Below are positions 17,443-25,194 of a stretch of 27,676 nt of DNA, in pieces (the stretch's first letter is position 1; each line of letters begins with the position of its first letter). The stretch is taken from the NCBI GenBank assembly GCA_002780065.1, contig PEWQ01000067.1, positions 1 to 27,676 on the forward strand, given 5' to 3'. Origin of the DNA: Candidatus Hydrogenedentes bacterium CG07_land_8_20_14_0_80_42_17. Its GTDB lineage: Bacteria > UBA8481. The notes beneath the pieces are model-generated. The model searched no databases and was not told the origin of the DNA. It saw only the letters and a program-made list of their open reading frames with translations. Both the position numbers and the translations under genes were made by a program.

Positions 17443-18014
17443 TGAATCATCGCCGCTTCTACATAATCGCAAATTGAATGTAAAATTATTTTGTGAAGTT
17501 CCTGAATTTCATAAGTGATTTTCGATGGAACAGATATTATGCAATCGCACTGAATATCTTCTTTAAGCCCCAATTCCCCCGTCAAAGCAACTGCTGCAAG
17601 TCCCTGCTCTTTTGCTTTTTGAAGGGCACGAAGCACATTTTTTGATGAGCCGGAGGTTGTAATTCCAATTGCAATATCACCTTGAATTCCAAATGCTTCT
17701 ATCTGCCGCTCAAATATCTGTTCGAAGCCGAAATCATTTCCGATCGCAGTGACACTTACAGTTTCTGCAGAAAGTGAAATTGCCGGAAGCGCACGGCGGT
17801 CCCTCCGAAACCTTCCCACAAACTCTCCCGCAAAATGTGATGCATCCGCCGCACTGCCTCCGTTGCCGAAAGCAATAACCTTTTTGCCTGAAAGAATAGA
17901 TTGCAAAGTTAACTCAGAAGCTGTTTCAACTCTTCCCACCATCTCGTCCGAAACTCGATCCAAGAGCGCGGAAATTTCTTCAAGATGTTTTTTGAAATTA
18001 CTATTCGCGGTCAA
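17439..18014 (-). CDS. gmhA: Sedoheptulose-7-phosphate isomerase
   Basis: First step of ADP-heptose synthesis, turning sedoheptulose 7-phosphate into heptose 7-phosphate. The 191-residue SIS-domain protein carries GNGGSAADASHFAGEFVGRF, LPAISLSAETVSVTAIGNDF, GITTSGSSKNV and the metal-site region TYEIQELHKIILHSICDYVE, all GmhA hallmarks. The start is a TTG at 18014 with GGAGAG just upstream; the nearby ATG at 18030 is in another frame and stops after five codons. It heads the heptose/Kdo run. The heptose bisphosphate phosphatase (gmhB) and epimerase (hldD) genes are not in the window. Confidence 0.95.
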   Translation of the reverse strand: MTANSNFKKHLEEISALLDRVSDEMVGRVETASELTLQSILSGKKVIAFGNGGSAADASHFAGEFVGRFRRDRRALPAISLSAETVSVTAIGNDFGFEQIFERQIEAFGIQGDIAIGITTSGSSKNVLRALQKAKEQGLAAVALTGELGLKEDIQCDCIISVPSKITYEIQELHKIILHSICDYVEAAMIQ

Positions 18015-18239
18015 TAAACTCTCTCCATCAATGAATTATCTTATTGTAAAGACTTAAAAATTTGCGTCTCTGCAACCTAAACACATTAATAATTTTAGCA
18101 CAGAAGAAGTTCATTACACTAAAAAATATCTGAAGTTTCTTAAACCCATGTCTCCTTTCCTAAAAATTAGAGAGGAATTATTTGTGCAAATCCAACTTTC
18201 AACTTTCATTTTGCACAATAATGATATATTATCTTTATT
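18015..18239. other. Divergent intergenic region between gmhA and the AAA ATPase
   Basis: These 225 AT-rich bases should hold the promoters of both the heptose/Kdo run (leftward) and the ATPase (rightward). Leftward, GATAAT lies just before the gmhA RBS, but no -35 word of good quality sits at 16-18 bases. Rightward, a 9-base inverted repeat precedes the ATPase (listed separately). No small gene is supported. Confidence 0.5.
18182..18218 (+). promoter_or_regulatory. Inverted repeat TTGTGCAAA...TTTGCACAA upstream of the ATPase
   Basis: Perfect 9-base arms at 18182-18190 and 18210-18218 enclose 19 bases. The right arm ends 21 bases before the ATPase ATG, and TATATT at 18225-18230 could be a -10 element (with a weak CTTTCA at -35, spacer 16). 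The position fits an operator for a dimeric regulator, but a simple structural repeat is equally possible. Confidence 0.4.
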
Positions 18240-19421
18240 ATGATTAAGCGAGATATCTCAAAAGAATTAATTCAGTCTGCCGGAGAATATCCTGTGGTAA
18301 CCGTTTTGGGGCCACGACAATCAGGTAAGACTACATTAGTTCGAATGACATTTCCTAATAAAACATATTTTTCGCTGGAGGACCCTGATGTTCGCATGGT
18401 AGCTGAAACTGATCCTCGAGGATTTTTAGGGCAGATAGAAGAAGGTGGCATCTTGGACGAGGTGCAACGGGTACCGGAGTTACTTTCCTATCTTCAAGGC
18501 ATGATTGACAAAAGTAAAAAGCGGGGACGATTTATCTTAACTGGAAGTCATCAGCCGAAATTGCAGGAAGCAATTAACCAGTCGTTAGCAGGGCGGACTG
18601 CTATGTTGACTCTATGGCCTTTTTCGCTTAATGAATTGCGGCATTATAACTCTGCATCGGATCCTTTTGAACTGATTGTTCACGGATGCTTTCCACGACT
18701 CTATGAAGAAAAGCTCAACTCACGTAGATTTTTCAACGGATACCTTCAAACCTATGTCGAACGCGATGTACGAACCCTAATACAATTGCACGACCTTTCA
18801 CAATTTCAAAGGTTCCTTATTTTGTTAGCAGGAAGGGTAGGACAAATTGTTAATCTTTCTTCCCTTTCTAACGATGTAGGTGTATCCAGTACGACCATTC
18901 GAAATTGGATATCTGTATTAAAAGCTTCGTATATCATATTCGAAGTGCCTCCGTTTTTTGAAAACATCCGAAAACGTGTCGTTAAATCTCCAAAGATATT
19001 TTTTACCGATGTAGGGCTTACCTCTTTTTTACTCGGCATTGCCACTGCAGAACAGGCATATCGCGATCCATTGCGCGGAAATCTTTATGAGAATCTTATC
19101 ATCGCAGAGATCGTAAAAGGTGCTTTCATTAATGGATTCAGACCTGAAATCTATTTTTTCCGGGACTCTCATGGTAACGAGGTTGATCTACTCATTAGAG
19201 AAAAGGGAGTGATCATTCCAATAGAGATTAAATCTGCTACAACCTTTACCTCTAATTTTATCAAAGGGTTGAAGCAAATCCAAAAGCTTAGAATAAAAAA
19301 AATCACTCCAGGGTCGATTCTCTATAACGGTGAAAAAAAGTTTAATGTCGAAGGAATTCAGGTTTTTAATCCATTCCATGTAAAAAATATCTGGAAAACG
19401 TTGGTCGCTCCTTTTGAATAA
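18240..19421 (+). CDS. AAA-type ATPase with DUF4143-like C-terminus
   Basis: This 393-residue protein has Walker A GPRQSGKTT at 24-32, Walker B GGILDEVQ near 75-82 and GRFILTGSHQ as sensor strand. A winged-helix-like stretch follows (SNDVGVSSTTIRNWISVL). The C-terminus has NEVDLLI and IPIEIKSAT, an E-xD-ExK pattern resembling the PD-(D/E)xK nuclease fold seen in DUF4143 proteins. Such genes are common, scattered and often exchanged between genomes; their biological role is unknown. The ATG at 18240 has no visible Shine-Dalgarno. The gene stands alone and converges on the DHH gene with 23 bases between stops. Confidence 0.9.
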   Translation: MIKRDISKELIQSAGEYPVVTVLGPRQSGKTTLVRMTFPNKTYFSLEDPDVRMVAETDPRGFLGQIEEGGILDEVQRVPELLSYLQGMIDKSKKRGRFILTGSHQPKLQEAINQSLAGRTAMLTLWPFSLNELRHYNSASDPFELIVHGCFPRLYEEKLNSRRFFNGYLQTYVERDVRTLIQLHDLSQFQRFLILLAGRVGQIVNLSSLSNDVGVSSTTIRNWISVLKASYIIFEVPPFFENIRKRVVKSPKIFFTDVGLTSFLLGIATAEQAYRDPLRGNLYENLIIAEIVKGAFINGFRPEIYFFRDSHGNEVDLLIREKGVIIPIEIKSATTFTSNFIKGLKQIQKLRIKKITPGSILYNGEKKFNVEGIQVFNPFHVKNIWKTLVAPFE

Positions 19422-19444
19422 TAAAAGTCCTGAATTAAAAAATA

Positions 19445-21559
19445 TTACCGACGTTTATTGGAACTGTATCCGATAATGTCACGGTCTTTTATAGTGATGC
19501 TTCTTACTGAAACTATTTCATGTTTCAGGCCTTCCTTTATTCTTCCTGCAATGTAATTTGCATAATCAAGAAAATTATGTCTGTTTAATTTTGAAAATCT
19601 ATGAGCCGGCCACGCCGCATTCGAAGGCGGTTTGCATGTAGCTGCCGACGCATGTCCGCCGTCGCCCGGGCCTCCCATGATAGGCATAAATTCGGATAAA
19701 TTAATCGTTGTGTCTTCATCTTTGAATCTCCGAGTCGTCAGAAGACTCGATCCCCACGCAAAAAAGAAATAATCAAAACTATAATATCTCTTTAAATAAT
19801 TTATTGCCGAAGCAACATTTATTCGATGCTCCTTTCTCGATTGAAACGGAGCAAGCGTAATCAGTATCTTGTGCGTCCTCGACGGCAGTTTGCTTTGGAT
19901 TGCTTTAAGTTCCAAATCCACTTTTCCGAAAGTAATTTTCTTGACTATTGAACCTAGCATCGATGCCGCGCCCATCGAGCCTCTGTACTCCTCAATATCT
20001 TCAGGAACCAAATACTCGATAAGCGCAAGATTCTCTTCCAGCTTTGGGCATGTTCTTTCCAGCTCAACTTCATATTCATCTACAATTTGTCTCCAACCGG
20101 TCGTGTTCATTATCTCTCTGATTGAAACATACGACCTCACAAACATTAATTGCTGAGTCATATCTATTCTCGAATATTTAGAACCAATCAATTTTGAGAG
20201 ATCAACGGCAAGATAATCAGGATGCTCTCTGTCATCGGGATCTTTTATCAAATGCAAATCCTGCTGATGAGCTAATCTTCGTAGCTCATCAAGTCCAGGC
20301 GCATCGAATTCGGTTCCTTCGAGCATTGCTCGATGCACAAGATCGCTTCCGCATGTCCGCTCCTCTTCAGCCTGCTCGCCTTCTCCTTTTATCGGACCTG
20401 ACATCATATATTCGCCGGCTAAGCCTTCGGACTTCAGGCGCTCCAATAATTCTATCTGCTTCGAATCTAATGGATGGTGATCGTCAATTCTTACAAATCT
20501 GCTTCCAACTTCTCTAAGAGCTCTTGACGCATCTTCAAGATCCGGAATTGCCTCCATTGGAAAATCAGGAAGGTAGATATCAGCATTTTTATGCCGAGCG
20601 AGATGTAAAAATGATTGATGATAATTTACAAAATCAAACTCAAAATCCTTTCCGTATCGAGGAGGCACAACATTCTGCTTCTCGAACCATTGCATGAACC
20701 AAGCGCCGTAAAGCGCATTTGAAGCGATAGTATCAAGATCACCGCCTGCGTCGTTCAGCCTCTGAAACTCTAAAAGCAATTCTTGAAACGGCTCGGGATT
20801 TAGACCTCTTTCCGAAAAATAATTTTGTATTGCGATTTTGTATTCTTTTTCCAGATACATGCCTCCATCAGGCGGCATAAGCCTGGAGCGAATTCCTTCT
20901 AAAGTTTCACTCAATGCAGGCTGACTGGTAATTACTTGGCCGAGCATCTTCGAAGCATCCTGCCATATTGCCTGAAAAAATTCGTCACACCATTTTCTTT
21001 TTCCTTCGCCGGCAATTCCTTGTGGAACAGCATAGGTCTCAAGTTTATCTGTCACTTTAAACTCAGAAAGCTTCGTCCATGTAGAATCCGGAATCCAGTT
21101 TTCAGGCGGAGGATAAAATGGACAGAGTGCGATCTTGCCCACGATGATTCGGTCAAACAAAAGTGTGTATGGATTAGAGTGGGTATCGTATAAAAGAAAC
21201 CTAACAAAATTTGAATTCTCGCTGTCCGCAAAAATACCGCCTTGATAAAATCTAATCTTTGTCCTTACAAGCTGAATCAAAAGTCTGAAGGCGTTGTCGA
21301 GCGTATTTCCTCGGCCATGAATTATAAAAATACTTTTTCGATTTGAAGTAGAATCTTGTTTTACATAAGGAGACGGTAAAGAACTGCCTGAATCAGGTTG
21401 AGCCAATAATTCCGGCGCCTGACTCAATAACAGCCATTCCTCAGTTCCCTCAATGCAAACCTGCGTGTCAGCCGCAAGGTTCCATTGAAGAATCTGTTCC
21501 GAAGGATATGGCCCTGCTATTTTACCTTCGTAAAAGATATAATAATTATGAGAACTCAC
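19445..21559 (-). CDS. GYF_2-like / DHH-DHHA1 phosphoesterase domain protein
   Basis: 704 residues. Residues 5-53 (YYIFYEGKIAGPYPSEQILQW, ending in a Trp-rich stretch) look like a GYF_2 domain, usually a protein-binding module. Residues 75-240 are not recognised. Residues about 265-645 carry all DHH-family signatures: motif I GGDLDTIASNALY (D274, D276), motif II YLPDFP (D332), DDHHP (DHH at 360-362), a later Asp in LAHQQDLHL (D434), and the DHHA1 glycine loop GGPGDGGHASAA (629-640). DHH proteins cleave phosphodiester or pyrophosphate bonds (RecJ, NrnA, GdpP types); the substrate here cannot be told. The start is a GTG overlapping the acidic gene's stop (GTGA), so the two are coupled. No membrane segment or signal peptide is apparent. 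Confidence 0.75.
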   Translation of the reverse strand: MSSHNYYIFYEGKIAGPYPSEQILQWNLAADTQVCIEGTEEWLLLSQAPELLAQPDSGSSLPSPYVKQDSTSNRKSIFIIHGRGNTLDNAFRLLIQLVRTKIRFYQGGIFADSENSNFVRFLLYDTHSNPYTLLFDRIIVGKIALCPFYPPPENWIPDSTWTKLSEFKVTDKLETYAVPQGIAGEGKRKWCDEFFQAIWQDASKMLGQVITSQPALSETLEGIRSRLMPPDGGMYLEKEYKIAIQNYFSERGLNPEPFQELLLEFQRLNDAGGDLDTIASNALYGAWFMQWFEKQNVVPPRYGKDFEFDFVNYHQSFLHLARHKNADIYLPDFPMEAIPDLEDASRALREVGSRFVRIDDHHPLDSKQIELLERLKSEGLAGEYMMSGPIKGEGEQAEEERTCGSDLVHRAMLEGTEFDAPGLDELRRLAHQQDLHLIKDPDDREHPDYLAVDLSKLIGSKYSRIDMTQQLMFVRSYVSIREIMNTTGWRQIVDEYEVELERTCPKLEENLALIEYLVPEDIEEYRGSMGAASMLGSIVKKITFGKVDLELKAIQSKLPSRTHKILITLAPFQSRKEHRINVASAINYLKRYYSFDYFFFAWGSSLLTTRRFKDEDTTINLSEFMPIMGGPGDGGHASAATCKPPSNAAWPAHRFSKLNRHNFLDYANYIAGRIKEGLKHEIVSVRSITIKDRDIIGYSSNKRR

Positions 21560-21759
21560 TCGTCTTCTTTATCTTTATCTTCTTTATCGTGATCAGCGCC
21601 ATCTGAATCGGAATCATCCGATTTTTTTTCTGCCTCATCTTTATCGCTGACTTCCGTATACCATTCGCTCAACAATTCGTCATCAGACTCTTCTTCTTCA
21701 TCTTCACGGTCATAAGCATAATTACTCATGTCATCATCAAAACTTTTATTTCGTACCAT
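21556..21759 (-). CDS. Small highly acidic protein, unknown function
   Basis: 67 residues from MVRNKSFDDD to the end, mostly Asp, Glu, Ser and Lys, with runs such as DREDEEEESDDELL and a tail of alternating D/K/E. It is likely disordered and has no recognisable domain. The start is decided by a perfect AGGAGG (21770-21765) five bases before the ATG at 21759; the open frame extends upstream only through a TTG. Its stop overlaps the GTG of the DHH gene, suggesting that it and the DHH protein are made together. It could be a partner, a chaperone-like tail or a translation-coupling leader; there is no evidence to choose. Confidence 0.7.
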   Translation of the reverse strand: MVRNKSFDDDMSNYAYDREDEEEESDDELLSEWYTEVSDKDEAEKKSDDSDSDGADHDKEDKDKEDE

Positions 21760-21776
21760 TTTTTCCTCCTTAACAA

Positions 21777-21805
21777 AATATAGCCGATTCAAAGCATTTT
21801 TTCAA
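21777..21805 (-). promoter_or_regulatory. Candidate sigma-70 promoter for the acidic gene and DHH gene
   Basis: On the minus strand TTGAAA (21805-21800) and TATATT (21782-21777) are separated by exactly 17 bases, with one or two mismatches each to consensus. It lies after the spoIID stop and before the RBS. Transcription starting about 7 bases after the -10 would give a very short leader that begins at the RBS. The two-gene unit may therefore be expressed separately from spoIID. Confidence 0.4.
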
Positions 21806-21819
21806 TCTATGCGAATTTT

Positions 21820-23043
21820 TTATTGTAATTCTATTCCCATTCTTTTAATCTCCGCGCCGGTGTAATAATGAAGAAGTATCTCCTGATATTTCCAACCTGC
21901 TCGAGCTCTTCCTATCGCACCCATTTGGCACATTCCTATGCCGTGTCCCCAACCGCGGCCGAGAAGTCTCAATGCGCCTGTCTCAGGTATTACTTCAAAT
22001 AAAGTCGATCTCAAAAGTCCGCCGTCACTCCGCAATAACTTTCTGCGTATCATGTCCCCTCTAACAATCTCTCTGTTCTCATCTCTGACAATCTCTATCA
22101 CTTTGTTTCTTCCTGAAGCATCACGCTCTAAAATTCCAATACCTATTTTTTTTGCAGAGCCTGCAAATGTCCGTAAAGAAGTATCTGAGTAAATCTCTGT
22201 CCAATGAAAATATTTCGAGTTCGAACATGCCGCCGAGTCGCCAAGCATATCATCAACTCCGACAAGATACGGTTTCTCGCCTGACCATACGTCGCTTAAT
22301 GATGCTGTATGTCCGCCGCATGTCGAATGGTAAAACGCATCAATAACTTCTCCGTTCCAAACTAAAACTTCACCCTCAGTCACTTTTACCGCGCTGTCCG
22401 TAATCAAAGTCTCTGCGCCGGCGCCGCCGTAATTCTGATCCTCACTCGTTGCAAAAAGATCAAATCCTAAATTTTTTCGCTTTCCGATATTTCTTACGGC
22501 GTATGTTCTTGCCGCGACCGCTTGAGCCTTCATTGCCTCAAAGTTTTCGAGCCTGACAAAACCAATTTCTCTCGGCACAACTCCGCGCAAATAATTCTCG
22601 ATGTCGATAATATTTACAACGCTGAAGCAGTACGAATCGCCGTTGTTTTTGTGCTCCAAATAAATCTCGCCTCTGTAAAATTTTCCATCCACTGAGATTG
22701 AATCGCCCGAAAGAGGTTTTATTCTCCAGCTCTTTGAAATGCGTCCGTTCTCTTCAAATGGTAAAATCCGCATTATCCCTTCACTAAGAGCAGTCAGCTG
22801 CAGGGGGCCGGAAGGAAAAAGATATCTCGCTCCGTCAGCGTCAACTGCAGAAATGCCGCCGTTGAAAGGTGAATCGATCTTTATATTGGAAGCGTTTAAC
22901 ATTAACCCTATTGCTATTGTTTCAGGTTCGGTCGCAGGCAGCGGCTGAGTTTCAGGCAATATTTCTATAGTTTGAGCAGACGCGCACGCTGACGAAATAA
23001 AAAAGAGTAAAGACAAAATTGATAATTTACAGATTGGTTTCAT
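21820..23043 (-). CDS. SpoIID/LytB-domain exported protein
   Basis: SpoIID-domain proteins act on peptidoglycan; B. subtilis SpoIID is a lytic transglycosylase acting on glycan strands stripped of peptides, and LytB enhances an amidase. The 407-residue protein starts with a signal peptide (about 1-23, hydrophobic LSILSLLFFIS). The SSAC before position 20 is not a good lipobox. The domain has YLRGVVPREI at 151-160, with E159 at the position of the catalytic Glu, followed by EAMKAQAVAARTYAVRN, then HSTCGGHT at 239-246 and GRGWGHGIGMCQMGA at 362-376. It is therefore probably periplasmic. It is divergent from murQ, 42 bases between starts, which suggests a shared role in wall turnover. Confidence 0.9.
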   Translation of the reverse strand: MKPICKLSILSLLFFISSACASAQTIEILPETQPLPATEPETIAIGLMLNASNIKIDSPFNGGISAVDADGARYLFPSGPLQLTALSEGIMRILPFEENGRISKSWRIKPLSGDSISVDGKFYRGEIYLEHKNNGDSYCFSVVNIIDIENYLRGVVPREIGFVRLENFEAMKAQAVAARTYAVRNIGKRKNLGFDLFATSEDQNYGGAGAETLITDSAVKVTEGEVLVWNGEVIDAFYHSTCGGHTASLSDVWSGEKPYLVGVDDMLGDSAACSNSKYFHWTEIYSDTSLRTFAGSAKKIGIGILERDASGRNKVIEIVRDENREIVRGDMIRRKLLRSDGGLLRSTLFEVIPETGALRLLGRGWGHGIGMCQMGAIGRARAGWKYQEILLHYYTGAEIKRMGIELQ

Positions 23044-23085
23044 AGCAATTTAATGTTATCACTTAGTCGAAAAGAGACAACGAAT

Positions 23086-24009
23086 ATGAAAGCAAAACAA
23101 AATATGGATTTGTGGAAAAATTTGACGACTGAGTCGAGTAATCCACGTTCGATTCATCTTGAACAAATGACGCCGATCGAGGTTATGAAACTTATTCATT
23201 CAGAAGACAAATATGCTCTAAATAGAATTAAAAAAGTTTTGCCTATTATGACGAAGGTTGCTCAAGATTTTTCAAAAGTCATAACCGAAGGCGGCAGAGT
23301 CTTTTACATCGGAGCAGGAACATCGGGAAGAATGGGCGTTATCGATTCTGCCGAGCTTGTGCCCACATTTGGACTTCCTTTTTCCGGCAGAGGAAGTGCA
23401 AAAGGAATTATTGCCGGCGGAAATCTTGCGCTGCGAAAAAGCGTTGAAGGTGCGGAAGACGATGCTTCCGCAGGTCGGAAAGAAATAATAAAAAACAAAA
23501 TCTGCAAAGAAGATCTCGTGATAGGTATTTCAGCGTCTTCACTGGCGCCTTTTGTTCGAGCCGCACTTAAAGAAGCATTCAAGCGTGGAGCAAGAACTGC
23601 GCTTATTACAATGAACAAAATCCCGAAACCAAATTACATTCACAACTTAATAAGTATTGTGGTGGGGCCTGAGGTCATTACCGGTTCAACCAGAATGAAG
23701 GCTGGTTTGATAACTAAGGCTATTCTGCACAATATCTCGACAACTGCTATGGTTCTTTCAAAAAAAATTTACGGAAACAAAATGATAGATTTGAAAACAT
23801 GGTGCTCTAAACTTGAAGCAAGAGGAAGCAGGCTTATTAAAGATCTGACCGGAATTTCCGAAAAAAAAGCGCGGGCTATTTTGGCTCTATCAAAAGGCAG
23901 AGTCAAAACTGCGCTCGTTATGGCAAAATTAAATTGTTCAGTAACTGAAGCGGAAAAAATTATCAAGTCTCAAAACGGCGACTTGAGCAGCATTCTTGGT
24001 AGTAGTTAA
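23086..24009 (+). CDS. murQ: N-acetylmuramic acid 6-phosphate etherase
   Basis: Splits the lactyl ether of MurNAc-6-phosphate to give GlcNAc-6-phosphate and lactate, a cytosolic step of peptidoglycan recycling. It is a SIS-fold protein: IGAGTSGRMGVIDSAELVPTF holds the phosphate loop and the conserved Glu, IIAGG and VEGAEDD follow, then GISASS and VITGSTRMKAG. The C-terminal TGISEKKARAILALS region is also typical. I chose the ATG at 23086, giving 307 residues, close to E. coli MurQ (298). The frame is open back to 23053 but that lies in the promoter gap. The anmK start is 3 bases after the stop. The gap shared with spoIID is too short to separate two promoters cleanly. Confidence 0.96.
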   Translation: MKAKQNMDLWKNLTTESSNPRSIHLEQMTPIEVMKLIHSEDKYALNRIKKVLPIMTKVAQDFSKVITEGGRVFYIGAGTSGRMGVIDSAELVPTFGLPFSGRGSAKGIIAGGNLALRKSVEGAEDDASAGRKEIIKNKICKEDLVIGISASSLAPFVRAALKEAFKRGARTALITMNKIPKPNYIHNLISIVVGPEVITGSTRMKAGLITKAILHNISTTAMVLSKKIYGNKMIDLKTWCSKLEARGSRLIKDLTGISEKKARAILALSKGRVKTALVMAKLNCSVTEAEKIIKSQNGDLSSILGSS

Positions 24010-24012
24010 TCC

Positions 24013-25092
24013 GTGTCTCTCTCGATTGGAATTCTATCAGGAACAAGCTCTGACGGAATAGATGTCGCTGTTGTAAACAGCGCGGCAGTTTCTCCTAAAA
24101 TTATATTTGGTGAAACATTCAAGTATTCCAAACAGATATCTTTACTGCTAAAAAAGATTCCTGATATCGAGCTACCCGAAGTTGCAATTCTCGATAAAAA
24201 AATCGGAGAAGAGTTTGCAAAAGCAGTTAATACTTTGCTGAAACTGTCCGGAATAAACAGAAAAAGAATAAAAGTTATAGGTTCTCACGGGCAAACTCTC
24301 TTTCATATTCCAAAAAAATCTTCTCTTCAAATCGGCTCTCCTGCAGTAATTGCAAAGCTGACTGGAATTCCGGTTGCGGCGCAATTTCGAATGGATGATA
24401 TTGCATTGGGAGGAGAAGGAGCTCCGCTCACGCCGCTTCTTGATCTTTTGATTCTTGGCAAAAGTTCGAGAAAGAAAAAAATTGCAGCTCTTAATCTCGG
24501 AGGAATAGCAAATATCTCCGTCATATCGAATGGAAAAATCGAATCAGCATACGATATCGGGCCGGCAAACAGTCTTATCGATGCGGCATGCAGAAGATTG
24601 CTTGGACAAGCATTCGACAGAAACGGAGTTATTGCAAGCAAAGGAAAGATAGATGAGGCTTGGATTGCTTCAGCTCTTCGTCATCAATATTTCAAAATAA
24701 AGCCTCCAAAATCAACAGGTATAGAATCCTTCGGAGAATGCTGGCTGGAAAATATTGGATTCTTCAAACACAATATACCGCCTGCCGACGCAATCGCAAC
24801 TCTGACTGAATTCACAGCAAGAAGTATTGCGCGTGATATTAGCAGGTATAATCTCCAAAAAGTTTTTGTTTCAGGCGGAGGATTAAAAAATACTTTTTTG
24901 ATGAAGAGATTGGAGACTCTCACAAAAATAAATTTTGTATCGTTCGAAACATTAGGCATTGATCCTGACCTCAAAGAGGCTGTGCTCTTTGCTTATCTCG
25001 GTGAGATGAGGCTTCTAAAAAAAGAACTCAATTTACAAAATATAACAGGCTGTAAACGTAAATGTGTGCTTGGAGGATTATGGCAACCTTGA
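24013..25092 (+). CDS. anmK: Anhydro-N-acetylmuramic acid kinase
   Basis: Opens and phosphorylates 1,6-anhydro-MurNAc to give MurNAc-6-phosphate, the MurQ substrate. ILSGTSSDGIDVAVV near residues 7-21 is the ATPase-fold phosphate loop (GTSxDGID). SHGQTLFHIP, LNLGGIANIS, YDIGPANSLID and VFVSGGGLKNTFLM are family motifs. The 359 residues are a normal length. The start is a GTG at 24013, right after murQ. Codons for residues 320-357 lie in a 115-base segment duplicated at 26983-27097. This copy ends LGGLWQP, whereas the duplicate would end LGGLWLP, so the last two codons and the stop here probably came with the inserted cassette. Confidence 0.95.
   Translation: MSLSIGILSGTSSDGIDVAVVNSAAVSPKIIFGETFKYSKQISLLLKKIPDIELPEVAILDKKIGEEFAKAVNTLLKLSGINRKRIKVIGSHGQTLFHIPKKSSLQIGSPAVIAKLTGIPVAAQFRMDDIALGGEGAPLTPLLDLLILGKSSRKKKIAALNLGGIANISVISNGKIESAYDIGPANSLIDAACRRLLGQAFDRNGVIASKGKIDEAWIASALRHQYFKIKPPKSTGIESFGECWLENIGFFKHNIPPADAIATLTEFTARSIARDISRYNLQKVFVSGGGLKNTFLMKRLETLTKINFVSFETLGIDPDLKEAVLFAYLGEMRLLKKELNLQNITGCKRKCVLGGLWQP
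24969..25083 (+). repeat. Left copy of a perfect 115-base direct repeat (anmK 3' end)
   Basis: Every base from 24969 to 25083 matches 26983-27097; the offset is exactly 2014. The repeat starts one base before codon 320 of anmK and ends after the Trp codon near its stop. Flanks on both sides differ. It forms the left boundary of the accessory cassette. Confidence 0.97.
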
Positions 25093-25194
25093 AATGTAAC
25101 ATCATATCTGAACAGACAGTTCACACTGCGGAGTACATGTCGAAAACTGACTATAATTATAATTTCCTGTCATCGTCATCAAAACTTTAAAAAT

